Below are positions 36,339 through 48,676 of a stretch of 64,000 bases of DNA, in pieces. Each line of letters begins with the position of its first letter. Position 1 is the first letter of the stretch. A model generated the notes under the pieces. It ran no database searches and was not told the DNA's origin. It saw nothing but the letters and a program-made list of their open reading frames with translations. The position numbers and the translations under genes were made by a program. The stretch is from the NCBI GenBank assembly GCA_029582265.1, contig CM055828.1, forward strand, positions 16,937,430 to 17,001,429, in the 5' to 3' direction. The DNA is from Zoroaster sp. YZ-2022 (taxonomy: Eukaryota; Echinodermata; Asteroidea; Forcipulatida; Zoroasteridae).

Positions 36339-38641
36339 TATGATATATTTCTTGAAAACTAGAGGCTTGAAATAACCGTACGTTTTTTAAGTACCGGTAC
36401 CTACCCTTTACACGTGAAATTATCGTTCCCTGAATTCTACAATTTATTCAAAAAAGTTTACTAAAATAATAGTTTAGAGTAAATCTGTGATCAGCAAAAT
36501 CTTCCTTTTTTTTTCACGTGAAAACCTGTTTTAAACGTTTCGGTATTACTAATAGGATAAATAACCTGCTTACAGAAAAGAGTAGCAATGACACAGATAT
36601 TGTAAATGGGACATTTACGAACATTAACAGGTGTTAAAACAGTGTGGTGGAAACTCAATTTCAGCAAGCACGAGTTATTGTAACCAGAAAAACACTAAAT
36701 ATATATGTTTTGATCGGGTACGTGATGAATGATAATGCTTTGTCAACAACTGTTTCCATAAAGGTGCATGCATTTTTGTGTAGCCATTCATGCATGCTTT
36801 CTGTATCTGTATTATATGGTGATGAAACCAAGCAAGCCCCAACGAAGGACATGTTGTCCGAAAATGCCCATACTAAATCCCTTATTCGTCCAACCAGGTT
36901 AGAGAGTCATCATGGCAGAACTTTGCGCAACAGTAAGAAATTTTCATCTATTTGCACAAGGACTAAACGTTTTGAAAACAGGCCCGTCTCTTTTGTATCA
37001 ACCTTTTGAACACTTTGCCTTGCTGGGTGGGGTGGGGTGGGTGGGTGGGTGGGGTGGTGCAGGGGGGGGGGGATTCCTGATACATTTGTGACTCGGTATT
37101 TTTTGTTTTTTTAATATATCTGTAGTGCAATTTTAAGATGTTTACGTTTTTTTTAATACCTACTCTGTTTCGTATGTTTTTCATAATTTTAAACAATTTG
37201 AGTGTATTGTTTTTAAAAATAATTTGGCCCTTGGGCCACAAACTGTGATTTTAATAAATAAATTGAATCTAAATCTAGTCTAATTTGGCGAATCTTAGAC
37301 TGGTAAGCACTCATTATTTTCGTCTCAACTCTGTATGTCTACATCATTATTAACTACTGTACACCACCGAAGGTGGACAACGGTTACGCGACAGTGGTCA
37401 CCCCTGTATGTTTGTGTTTGTGTTGGGAGGGGGAGATCATTCCCTCGAACAAAAACTGAGGATATCACAAAATACAAAACGTTGGGGTATCCTTCATCTT
37501 CCATGGGCTTTACGCACATGTTTGACTTAAAACAGTGGACGTGATTCGGGGCATTTGTTAACCATTTCAACAATGCCCACGAGCAACTCTTACAGGGCAA
37601 TCATGAAAGTGATACTTTCGTGCTTTAAAATCAGCATGTCTTGGACGACACAGCATTTATAGGGCCCATCACGTGATTGAATTCCATTTAGAATTATGGA
37701 CACTGAAGAAATTGCATTTGTTCGGTTCAAGATGTATTTCAAAAGTATTCAGTTTTCATTGGTACATTCATTACATCCATTGAACTTTGAACTTTGTGTG
37801 TGTTAAATAATTGCATCATCGGATTCCTGGGAAAGGAGTACCGGTAACCAAGTTGTATGTCCTATTGAGTAACAGTATCGAAAATCCATGTCAATGAACT
37901 CATCGGGCAAAAGCATGATAATTTCATTATTTTACCTGTGCTTGAGATATAATGCCTAGGCCAATAAATACGCAATACATTGATAGAAATCAATACATGC
38001 AATACATACATTCTACCCATAAAAGTGGGTACCACACCGATTTTATCGTTTTAATAAGCAGACAACGTCCCGACAATTTTAATGGCATCTAAACACACTT
38101 GAACATAGCATGCGGTTGATTAAATCACTAGGTATATACGAGGTTTTTGAAAGGTTAGTCGAGTGACCGACTCTCAACCGTATAAACCTTCATCGAGAGA
38201 GTCATAGTTAAAGTTCAAGGACTTTTATCCTATCGTATCAATGCATGGTCATGCCTGAAGATGGGACCTTACTTCCCACCATCGGCTATTGGCACGTCTC
38301 AGGCTACTGCCCGTTCGATAGCTATAGCTAAAGCAAGCGTGCGTACAAAACGTTGAAACAAATTAAATCGTAAATATAGTTTACTCTTCAAAGTTATTGT
38401 TTTTTGGGGAGCAAACTCAAATTATAAAATTTTGGCTGCTAAGAAGATGTACCGAAATGGTGGCATAGACCTTTATTTAGCTGCTGCTATCTAGATCAGG
38501 TTCCCTGTCTACGCAAGAATTATTATAGCGTTTAATATCAATGCATACAAGAGACCAGACTATTTCCCTTCAAGCCTCAGTTTGTTCACGTGGATTTGTA
38601 CGGAAGGGGAAAAACAAGTGGGTTGCGCCGTGATTAAGCTC
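36339..38641. other. Noncoding region with LINE-like 3' end and G-rich tract
   Basis: No gene is recognised. GGTGGGTGGGTGGGTGG-type sequence at 37026-37072 could form G-quadruplexes. CCCTTGGGCCACAAACTGTG followed by AATAAATAAATTGAATC at 37228-37275 looks like the 3' end of a plus-strand LINE. A 121-codon frame at 36644-37009 has no recognisable motif. Confidence 0.4.
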
Positions 38642-38830
38642 TATTCAATTCAATTCAATTCATTTTATTCATCATGTGACACACATGAAATTTGTTATCC
38701 TTTGTACAGCAGTAAACATTTCTTTAAAATATCAATAAAATACACACATTGCACAATAGTAATAAAAACAGAAAACAAAAATGTTTTCTAAATTTACAAA
38801 ACTTAATAAAAGATTTTATCACCCCGACTA
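38642..38830 (-). mobile_element. LINE 3'-end fragment
   Basis: Read on the minus strand, a T-rich noncoding sequence ends AATAAAATGAATTGAATTG with tandem TTGAA repeats, typical of non-LTR retrotransposon 3' tails. No coding part is attached. Confidence 0.4.
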
Positions 38831-39685
38831 AACTAAATGGAATAGGCAAATTATACAAATTTCAGGAGCCAGATAGACAAAGTATACAAAAATACAGAAA
38901 CAATGATAAATGGTAAATGGCGAAGGAAAAACAAAAGTACAATAAAAAATTTAAAAACCCATGCGCTACATGCCCCCCCCCCCGAAGGAAAACAAAAGTA
39001 CAATAAAAACAACACACTAGCTACAAGATTCTCCAAAATTGCAAGATTCTCCAAAATAAGTACCACAAGGGAAGGTTAAAAGTAAATGAGCAGGTCTACA
39101 GGAGATCCAATTTGGGAAATGGAGTCCATTGCCTAACCTTCCACAAGAATAAATCGACAGGTAGGCAATAGGGTATAGGTGAGAATCTCGCACACGTGCG
39201 TGTGTGCGTGTATGCATGTTATTTACATCATACAATATACCTTTCGCAGGTTACATTGATGCGGTGTGTTTGATAAGCTGGACACGTCGACCTTAGGGAG
39301 TAAGGACAATTACTCAGGAGACACCAGGAAATGTCAGCCCGTTGCCTGCATATGCCCTATCGCCCCCACTCTACCCGCCAACCGATTCGCCACTCCCGGA
39401 AGGCAATTTTCTTTGTACCGATCTTGTCTCAATTATTGTTTGAGAAAACATGCAGTATTATTGCATGCACACATTACATGGGCTCATACGGACTTTTTTA
39501 TTCTGTGCTCTAAGTGTGTGTAGTGTCGTACAATGTAGCAAAAAAACTATGTTAAAAAACACAGGACGAAATATAAGAAATTAAATAAGAATTTTGTATT
39601 AACAGAAGACATGTATTCATTGGAGTGAATCATTGTAGGATGATAATTATGCGAACTCTTTCTTTGAAATATTCGCAATGCATGG

Positions 39686-39740
39686 TCAATCCCGGTCAAT
39701 CTCGGTCAATCTCGGTCAATCCCGGTCAAATCTCGGCGGA
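39686..39740. repeat. Short 10-bp tandem repeat
   Basis: Four units of CGGTCAATC(C/T) lie in a row, just before the larger GGT-rich minisatellite. Confidence 0.8.
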
Positions 39741-39804
39741 TCAAGAAATTCAAGGGGGGTTCATGCAAGATCTAAATGACAGAGTATTTGTTTGTATCTG
39801 CGCG

Positions 39805-41090
39805 GCGGTATTGGTGATGGTGGTGTTGGTGGTGGTGTTGGTGGTGGTGTAGGAATGGTGTCAGCGTATTGGTGGGAGTGATGATGGTGGTGGTGGTGTT
39901 TGTGATGGTGGTGGTGTTTGTGATGGTGGTGGTGTTTGTGGTGTTGGTGATGGTGATGGTGATGATGATGGTGGTGTTGATGATGGTGGTGTTGGTGATG
40001 GTGATGGTGGTGTTGGTGGTGATGGTGTTGGTGTTGGTGGTGATGGTGTTGGTGTTGATGGTGGTGATACTGGTGTAGGCGATGGTGTTGGTGGTGATGG
40101 TGTTGGTGTTGATGGTGGTGATGGTGTTGGTGTTGATGGTGGTGATGGTGTTGGTGTTGATGGTGGTGATGGTGTTGGTGTTGATGGTGGTGATGGTGTT
40201 GGTGGTGATGGTGTTGGTGTTGATGGTGGTGATGGTGTTGGTGTTGATGGTGGTGATGGTGTTGGTGTTGATGGTGGTGATGGTGTTGGTGTTGGTGGTG
40301 ATGGTGTTGGTGTTGGTGTTGGTGTTGATGGTGGTGATGGTGTTGGTGTTGATGGTGGTGGTGGTGATGGTGATGGTGTTGGTGTTGATGGTGGTGATGG
40401 TGTTGGTGTTGATGGTGGTGATGGTGTTGGTGTTGATGGTGGTGATGGTGTTGGTGTTGATGGTGGTGATGGTGTTGGTGTTGGTGTTGATGGTGGTGAT
40501 GGTGTTGGTGTTGATGGTGGTGATGGTGTTGGTGTTGATGGTGGTGATGGTGTTGGTGTTGGTGTTGGTGTTGATGGTGGTGATGGTGTTGGTGTTGATG
40601 GTGGTGATGGTGTTGGTGTTGGTGTTGATGGTGGTGATGGTGTTGGTGTTGATGGTGGTGGTGGTGATGGTGATGGTGTTGGTGATGGTGGTGATAGTGG
40701 TGGTACTGGTGTAGGCGATGGTGTTGGTGTTAGTAGTGGTGGTGGTGGTGGTGGTGGTGGTGGTGGTGGTGGTGTGGGTGGTGGTGGTGGTGGTGGTGGT
40801 GGTGGTGGTGGTGGTGGTGGTGGTGGTGGTGAAGGCGTTTGTGTAGGTGGTGATGGTGGTGGTGATGGTGGTGGTGGTGGTGGTGGTGGTGTCGGTGATG
40901 GTGTCGGTGATGGTGTCGGTGATGGTGTCGGTGATGGTGTCGGTGATGGTGTCGGTGATGGTGTTGGTGATGGTGGTGGTAGTGTTGTTGGTGGTGGTGA
41001 TAGTGGTGGTACTGGTGTTGGTGGTGTTGGTGGTGTTGGTGGTGTAGGTGTAGGTGTAGGTGGTGGTGGTGCCAGTAGTGCTGGCGGTTT
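39805..41090. repeat. GGT-rich minisatellite with 24-bp period
   Basis: The dominant unit is GTTGATGGTGGTGATGGTGT plus TGGT, at exact 24-bp spacing (for example 40108, 40132, 40156). Sub-blocks of (GGT)n at 40735-40830 and GATGGTGTCGGT repeats at 40890-40965 follow. One strand is almost free of C, so the array has extreme purine/pyrimidine-type strand skew. Four frames stay open for 125-462 codons (Thr-, Pro-, Val- and Gly-rich) because all units are multiples of three. No start context, splice signal or domain supports a protein. Confidence 0.93.
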
Positions 41091-41130
41091 CGGCAACGGC
41101 GGCAGCGGCGGCGGTGGCGTCGCTGGCTAT

Positions 41131-41803
41131 AGTCGTAATTTGAAACGGTAACCCTGTCATACAATTACCGTTTTATGATTATCTGAAAGCAAGATGTGTA
41201 TTTTGTGAACTTGAGTAATACAATTACAATGTTGAATGTATTTCAGTAAATTAAAGTAAAAAGGAAGCTAACTTTAAAAACTTTCTAAATGACAATCATT
41301 ATCTACCAAATCAATTTCCACGAAGCCCGCCACGCATATACCCCCATATAAGGAAGTATGTCTTGTAAGATACATTATTTTGACTTATCATTAGGCTTAT
41401 AAATATTTTAACAAGACATCAATAATTTGGCTGACGTTAACTACTACAGGAACTAGTCATCCTTATTAATAAAAGACAAGATGACTTTTTGGAGAGAAAG
41501 GATATACACAAATAATGTGAGTCACTCCCGTGTTTGTCTGCATGCATGGAGTCAACAGGATGGGGCAACAAATGAATCTATATTTGAGGATGATGCAAGT
41601 GTTGCAGTCCTGCATCTTCAATTCATCTCCCTATATTCTTGTATGAGTCAATATTTCTCATCAAATGATGGTAAATTTCATCTAGCGCCAGGTTTGTTTA
41701 ACAATCTGGGTCAACGTACTGAGCTGTAAATAAACCATGCTAGATCTCCCCTACCGTACAATGGGGAATTTATGTATTCATAAATAAGCCCGTATACATG
41801 TAA
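41131..41803. other. Noncoding stretch, no gene recognised
   Basis: Unique sequence between the minisatellite and the MITE; only short unrecognised frames. Confidence 0.4.
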
Positions 41804-41807
41804 TTAA

Positions 41808-42122
41808 CCCTAACTCCCTAGGCCCATTTGCTTACACATAACCTGAATCCTCCAAAATCCTTCAGTAGTAAAGCAAGCGCATGGCATTTATGCACACATG
41901 TGTTTCTAATCTGTGATAGGCCTACATGTACATGGCCAGAGACCCTCCCTGCATGCATGGAGCAATAAACAGTGTCCACTGACCCAAGCACTGACCTTGC
42001 AATCACTACAACAAACGTGGATGTACATGTACCATGGAAAGGCAAGTATGCCTAATAACCTCAATCCTCCACAATCCTTCACTTTAGCAAAGAGGATTTT
42101 GGAGGATTTGGGAAGGTTAGGG
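41808..42122. mobile_element. piggyBac-like MITE, copy 2
   Basis: The ends CCCTAAC and GTTAGGG are flanked by TTAA on both sides (41804-41807 and 42123-42126), the hallmark piggyBac target duplication. Length is 315 bp, against 313 bp for copy 1 at 16574. Inverted ATCCTCCAAAATCC motifs lie inside the ends. No coding capacity. Confidence 0.88.
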
Positions 42123-42126
42123 TTAA

Positions 42127-43151
42127 TGATTATGTTCACGGACGTGTACTGGGGTATAATGCATCTGTATATCGTTTGCCTAAAATTGGCTTTTATAAAT
42201 AATGCCTGTTAGCTTATGTTTGTATAGCCTATTTGAATACGTATCACATTCTGTAACATAGTGTCGCAAATTAAAGGAAGAATCTTCAAATGTTCATTAG
42301 GTGTTACCAAACGTTCGGACAAAACGTCTTTAGTGGTTAGTTGTCAAGGAAATGTGCATGTATATGTAAACATATTTGTACAAAGGTCCTATGTAAGCAT
42401 AACTATGTTTACAAAAACAGTGATGCCGGTGGATTAGGAACATGTTTAGGGCACAAATTATTACATTATTCCATTGTAACTACCGGTATCTTCTAAAACA
42501 CTACACCCCATTATCCCATTTTGGCCTTCAGAAATCTTCCCATGCTCTCGATCTTCGACGACTCCGGTTGCGTAGCACGAAACAAACATTTAAACAAGTC
42601 TTCGTAAATCTAAAAGAAAATTAGCATTTTTTTTTATATTTTAAAAAATAATAAATAAAAAAGTACAAACATTCTGTGTGATTAATTGGTGGTGGTGTGT
42701 GGGGGTGGGGGTGGTTGGATTTGGGATATGTCACGGGTCTTATTTCCTATTGCTCCTCCCAATCATCAAAGAAACTTGAACCACGTTTGGACCAACGACA
42801 AACAGAAGCTCAGTTGGTACAGAGCGCTCGCACGGCGTTTAAGCGGTCGTGGGTTCTCTCAGCTCGTCGGCCATCCAGATCACCCTAAAGGTCTATAACA
42901 TCGCCAGGATCCGGGTAAGAGGGTATAATGGAAGTCACAATGACGCATATTTCCTAACATTTTATTGAAATAAGGACAACTGGTTGGAAAAACACACACA
43001 TTTCTTTGATCGCCTTGGGAAGCGAGTCTGAAGTAATTAAATGAACTGCAGCGTTACCATGCAGGGACTGACATAACTAAGATTCCACACAGTCACATCT
43101 ATATCCGTACAATGCGTACCCTTGATATTTCAATTACAGAGTTTAAGGGCT

Positions 43152-43182
<31 letters not shown>

Positions 43183-46100
43183 TTTTTTTAAGTTTTTTTT
43201 TAAATATAGTGTATCATTACCATAGCTGCAATGCCGGTACATTACAAACGGCAAGTTGCCCGGATAAATTTCATTATTACGCAAGGCCTGACATTGAACT
43301 TTACAAGGTGGATTATGGGAGGAACGACTGCCGAGCAATGATCCCACTAATCCAAGGACGGGCCCCCTTTTTGTGAGTCACAATCAACTCCCAAGAAAAA
43401 TCGAGTCCAAATGTTACGGTCTACAAATTCTAAATTGACGTGTCCCAGATTGTGGCACTGGGTTTTAACCTACATATACGAGGTAAACATCGGTTTGGAA
43501 ATAATACTGCAATGAGAGTGCGGCGGCGCTCGGCGGTTAAACGAGAACACGACCAATTTTCTGCAACGTCCACCCACGGGTGGGTTCGCGTCCGAACGAA
43601 GGAAAAGAATGCACTTATCTTGCCGCAGTTAATGTGTTCTTGCGCAGCTTTAATGAAACAAATCAACCTGTTCTGATCAACCTTATCTCTCTTTCATAAT
43701 ATAACAACATGCGTGGGTTTCTTAACGTGTTCCATATAAGAACATGCAGTACTGGGGTCTTTTAGATTTAAGGAAGACAGGGTTTGACAAAATGTCAATC
43801 GCATCCAATGTTGTACCCACATTTTCTACGCATCGCTGGAAAACATTTTTTTCTTCTGTCGTTTCATCTCCCTTACCTAGAAATGTTGGTGAAGTTGACT
43901 CGCACTTGATTAGACCACGATATGCGGATATTTTGTATGGAGTTTTCAAAATACGTACACCCCCACATCCCACTGAGGGAATAACACAACTTGTAAGCTA
44001 ATTCTGTGGCAGTGGTCAAGTCCCGGGAGATATGTACAATTACTTCCAAATCAATGCAATGCATGTATTGCAGGATTATACAACAGAACCGTTGCCTCAC
44101 TTTCCGATGTTCTTGTTCGGGAATAAAAAGCAATTAGAACAAAACTCAAATTTCTGATATCTATTTATCTGGAAAAGTAGATATATAATGTCAGAATCGG
44201 AACCAGTGGCCTCCCACGTCCTTTCCAACCCTTATCTGTTTTTGTTCATGAAAATTGTTTAATTACAGCGCGCTACACATCTGATATCCCTGGAGTTAAT
44301 TCTTTTTGTCGCTAACAAGCAAAATACCATATCTATTTCAGACTGTTTTGGAACACAATACATTGTCTTCAATAATAAGCAATATGCCAATATAAAACCA
44401 TTTTCTCTCTTTCTTCAAACAATATTAATACATTTCAGCAGCAATTTACGTCAGAAAAATCGCCCACAGGACAAGTTGTAACCTCTTAATGTGAATGCAC
44501 TTGAACAGCATTAGGACTATTTAAAATTCATTTTCAGCGTAGTGTTTACAAGACCCAGAAGCGTTAATCAGATTATCCGGCATGGGCACTCATCTTGCTC
44601 ATTTAGTTATGTTTATTACCTAATTTCCACATGTAAAATGGAACATAATTTCCTCAGTGTTTTCGTCCAATTGCTTGATTGTCTCACTTCCAAGATCACT
44701 TCTTGTATGGCTTTTTTGCTTAAAGATTTATCGCCTGTGTTTGATCATTTACTTGTTTTTATTTGCTTGCTTACTTGCTTCAAGAATTGTGTATTTCCAT
44801 TTAGGTTACACGGAATACCCACAAACAAGGTGGTGCTTAAGTGCGATGCTTATACATGATTTTGGATTACACAGTGTAATCGAATCGTGAGGTTCTGAGA
44901 AGAACCAGATGATTTTACACACGGCTTCGGCTATCCAATTCCGATTGTCTTCAAGTGATGCACCTATCAATCGCAAACCCCTCCCTCGCGCCGCGCCGCG
45001 CCGCGCCGCCCGTCTCTTTGAAGTTTTGTTGGAGTTTGATTCCATTTTACGTTCGGTCATCATGATCATGCGGCGATTTGACTGACCAATAGTCTGTTGG
45101 GGGATCCCCACCTCTAGGTGTGAGAGACTGAAGGTATTGCCACTTTCACTGCGCACCATATGCGGGGGAATGGACATTTACATCATCACCGATCCCCACA
45201 TCAAAAGACCCTGGAGAAGGGGTGGGGAGACCCAGGGGAAGGGGTGGGGGAGACAATTGATATAGGTGCATATAAAAATAGAACATGACAGGTTCTACAG
45301 GTGTCAATTTAATATATATATACACTGATTGAAATCAGCTGGGGGTTGGATGTTATCCTTGTTCTGTGCCAATATGCTGGCCATACACGGCTACACGCAG
45401 CTCAACAGTTAGCTGTGGTGGCTGATTCCACACGTCATACACATACACGGTACATCACGCTCGGGGCTTGTTATGTGAATCGAAACTAATCGATTGGCAC
45501 GACAAACCACGGTTTCCGCTCAAATACGCCACCAATAACAGCCAGATGTCTCTCTCCGCTGGTACCTAGTACTGTATGCTAAATTGACAGAAGCAATGAC
45601 GTCAAATAACAAATGAACCAATAAAAAGTGTTCCCTCTGGACATAATCGTGACGTCATCCACTCGCTTAAATAATATCGCAGGAAAATCTTACCCTACAG
45701 TTGATTTTTAGACAATCTTTTTTGGGTTAATGGAATTGGCTTCCGATTTCAATTAGTTAACCAAATAATTAATCAAGCGTAGATCAAGAGAGTCATCTGG
45801 TGGGTTGACCTTGGCTCTTGTCATCTCTTCTGCTTAAGTTGGTCCTTTTATAAGCGATGGCACTCTACTGATAATTTGGAGATGAAAAAAAAACTTAAAG
45901 ATGAATCGCTTTAATCCCAAATCTAAACTTAACATGGTCTCGTATATAAGTTGGCAATCAAACATAATGTGTTTAACTTTGTACAGTAAGTGTAGAGAAG
46001 TGAGTGTTTGCCATCAATTTTTTTTTTCATACCAACCGACATTATCATACATTTGTGAAGAGGCTTTACTCCAGCAGATATGAATATTTATGAAGGGCAG

Positions 46101-46799
46101 ACTTGTCATTCACAAGACCTTTATTTAGAAAGTACTGGCCGGGAGGGAGACTTCGTCGGGTAATGGAACACGCCGATTCTTGGAACCCACATCTTAATTG
46201 TTGTCTTCAAAGCAAGGAGCGGGGCATTTTGACGGGTATAGTCGCACTGTAGTCGAAAGGGTCGCTACTCCGGTTTAGCCAGGGGTGCGGTTTCGATGGT
46301 TTTGATTTGAACGCGTCATGGCATGGTACTGGGGCAAATATCTATGGGCAAATACATGTATCCTCTTCATAACACCACTGCTGGTGAAACAGTATATAAA
46401 TAGCCATGTTTCTGTATAAATGGAGGCCGGTGACGCCAAACAAACAAGATGAACATTTGGCATTAAACGTCTTGCTCTTGCTGCATTTAATTCAAAATGT
46501 TGTATGAGCTGGACACGGCAGAAGCATGGATCCGTTCAGATGTTACCTCGTGATATCAATATTACTCCCGTTTAAATCCGAGGAACGCATTATTTGAATA
46601 CTGTAAAACGGTGCTTATCTCGAAAAACATAAATAATTCCGACAAAAAAACATTTTTGGGAGATAATGAAAAATGTATGCTCTTATGTCTAATTATCTAT
46701 ATCTATAAAAGCATTTGTATGCAAATATTTATCATGTATCTTTGGTCAAATTATTATAGGCCTAGACACTATTATTACAAAGGCCTAGAGTCCCCTTGC
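42127..46799. other. Long noncoding region with small repeats
   Basis: No gene is recognised. A tRNA-like SINE relic lies at 42800-42865, a (GT)n run at 43157-43182 followed by T-runs, and a GC-rich GCCGC pentamer run at 44988-45012. A duplicated GGGGAAGGGGTGGGG-type segment lies near 45215-45250. TAGGCCTA occurs at 46757. Confidence 0.4.
42800..42865 (+). mobile_element. tRNA-like SINE head relic
   Basis: AGCTCAGTTGGTACAGAGCG resembles a tRNA D-arm/A-box, and GTCGTGGGTTC about 25 bp later resembles the start of a T-arm/B-box, but the B-box continues CTCTCAGC rather than GAATCC. It is a decayed SINE or tRNA pseudogene rather than a working tRNA. Confidence 0.4.
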
Positions 46800-46802
46800 T
46801 AA

Positions 46803-47519
46803 TGGCCCTGTCACACTGTTGCGTATGAGAGAAACGTAAGAGTTGCGTATGAAAATTCATATAATTTTCATACGCACAAAAAGCGCTTGAAAATACAGAA
46901 TTGTGCGTATACTTACCGTATTGAACCTATGAGTTGCGTATGAGTAGCGTATGGCAAGCGTATTGACAGCGTATGGACAGCGAATGTCAGCAAATGTCAG
47001 CGTACGACCAGCGTATGTCAGCGTATGAACAGCGTATGACCAGCGTATGGACAGCGTACGGCTAGCGTATGAGTAGCGTATGAACTGCGCATGCCCAGCG
47101 TACCGCCTTTCCGCCTATCACGTGACAAAGTACCTATATAATCGGCGGCCTTTCAATGCGCTATCAATACGCTAGCTGTACGGTACACCTTCATGCCAAC
47201 GTATGGCAACTTATGTCCAGCGTACTCGACCTATGAGTAACGTACCTATATCGTACCTCTAGCGTATTCAGCGTATGCCTAGCGTATGCTTAGCGTATTA
47301 ACCATACGTCCGCATACGCACAAAATTGTTAAGCATGCTTAAAAATTTATGTCTGCCTCAGCGTATGCCAGCGTATGCCAGCGTATGCCACCGTGCTTGA
47401 AACGTATACAACCTATGCCTAACGTACCCCTAGCGTATGTCAGCGTATACCAGCGTATGAGTGATAATTTTCATACGCAGGCATACGCTAGTACGATACG
47501 CAACAGTGTGACAGGGCCA
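46803..47519. mobile_element. Harbinger-like MITE filled with GCGTATG repeats
   Basis: Perfect 24-bp inverted ends begin TGGCCCTGTCACACTG. TAA flanks both sides (46800-46802 and 47520-47522), matching the TWA duplication of PIF/Harbinger. The 717-bp interior is made largely of CAGCGTATG/TAGCGTATG units in one orientation on the left and centre, with CATACGC at both ends. The same GCGTAT motif is the inner part of the terminal repeat. No transposase frame. Confidence 0.85.
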
Positions 47520-47522
47520 TAA

Positions 47523-48443
47523 ATAGTTTGCCTGAGAATTGTACAGTTCATTAAAAGATTTCTAATATTTCATGTTGTCTTCTATAGAAAGACATCTTAG
47601 CTGTTCCTGGGCCATCTAGGCTAATAGCCATCAAGGGTTCGTCAGTTGGGAATTTATTGTTTCAATCTTCAAGTAGCTCAAAAGGAATTCCAAAATTAGA
47701 TCAAGGAGCTGGATTTCCAGACACTCTCAATTTCTCTGAACCTATAGCAGATTTAAGTTTCTCCATGTACGAGAAATTCAATGTTCAATTGTTACGGCCT
47801 ATAATTTGGTTAATGCGAGACCAGGTTTTCTTTCAATACCGTGGCCTATACTGAATGCTTGATTACCGGTAACTCTTTCACATTTCCTTCTCCCACACCC
47901 GCCTCCGCAACAATTTCCCCTTATTATCTCCGAGATCTTCTTTTCATCTAATATTAGAATGGGGGAGACCCCTTTGTTCAACTACGGATAGTATCCGTGG
48001 TTGAACGTTTAATTTGCATTTTATTTCCAAAATAGATTCAGCTAATTGAAACCCCAAAGTGCAAGTTAATTTCTTAAAAAGGCACTATTTTTGTTCATTA
48101 TTAAACAAGGTGAACCTTCGATGAGATTACGCCAATATCGCCTCATGGTTACGTCACAAAGCGAAGTATCTATGTTTGAGACCATTTAGACATAATTTAA
48201 TTTCGGTTGCTGGACTGTTTTAAGGTCGTTCGACAATTCTGCCGGCATGCACCGCACACAAAGAGAACAAACTATGCTGAAATTGGTTCGCTGTCGAGGT
48301 GTTCACGTCATTGCTTAGCGTGTTCTTATAGGTCAAGACATACTTTCGTGTTGCTACGCCGTCGTTTGAGACTTCCGCTAGGGTATACCAACCCCCCCCC
48401 CCCCCCCCCAAATTCAATTATTCTTTTCAGTCATGGATTTACG
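47523..48443. other. Noncoding stretch, no gene recognised
   Basis: Short frames only; a run of about 17 C lies near 48392-48409. Confidence 0.4.
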
Positions 48444-48445
48444 TA

Positions 48446-48674
48446 CACTCTTAAAACTAAAGTGTTGATTCAACATTTTAAAGAGTTCGGTGAGTGACAA
48501 CTCTTTATAAAGTTGGATTTAACTTTTAAAAGTGTTGAATTAACATTGATATAGTTAGACTTAACTTGACTTCCTGTTAATTCAACAATTTCTTTGAGTT
48601 GTATTTAACTGTATAAAGTGTTGTCACTCACCGAACTCTTAAAAGGTTGATTCAACACTTTAGTTTTAAGAGTG
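48446..48674. mobile_element. Foldback MITE flanked by TA
   Basis: Inverted arms of about 65 bp begin CACTCTTAAAACTAAAGTGT on both strands and share GAGTTCGGTGAGTGACAAC. TA flanks both ends (48444-48445 and 48675-48676), as in Tc1/mariner and some other superfamilies. The 229-bp element would form a near-complete hairpin and has no coding capacity. Confidence 0.85.
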
Positions 48675-48676
48675 TA

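Noticed and set aside
39772..41164. 462-codon Thr-rich and 411-codon Pro-rich proteins resembling cell-wall or mucin-like products
   Set aside because: They are alternative frames of one GGT-rich minisatellite; several frames are open at once and no signal peptide or splice signals are seen.
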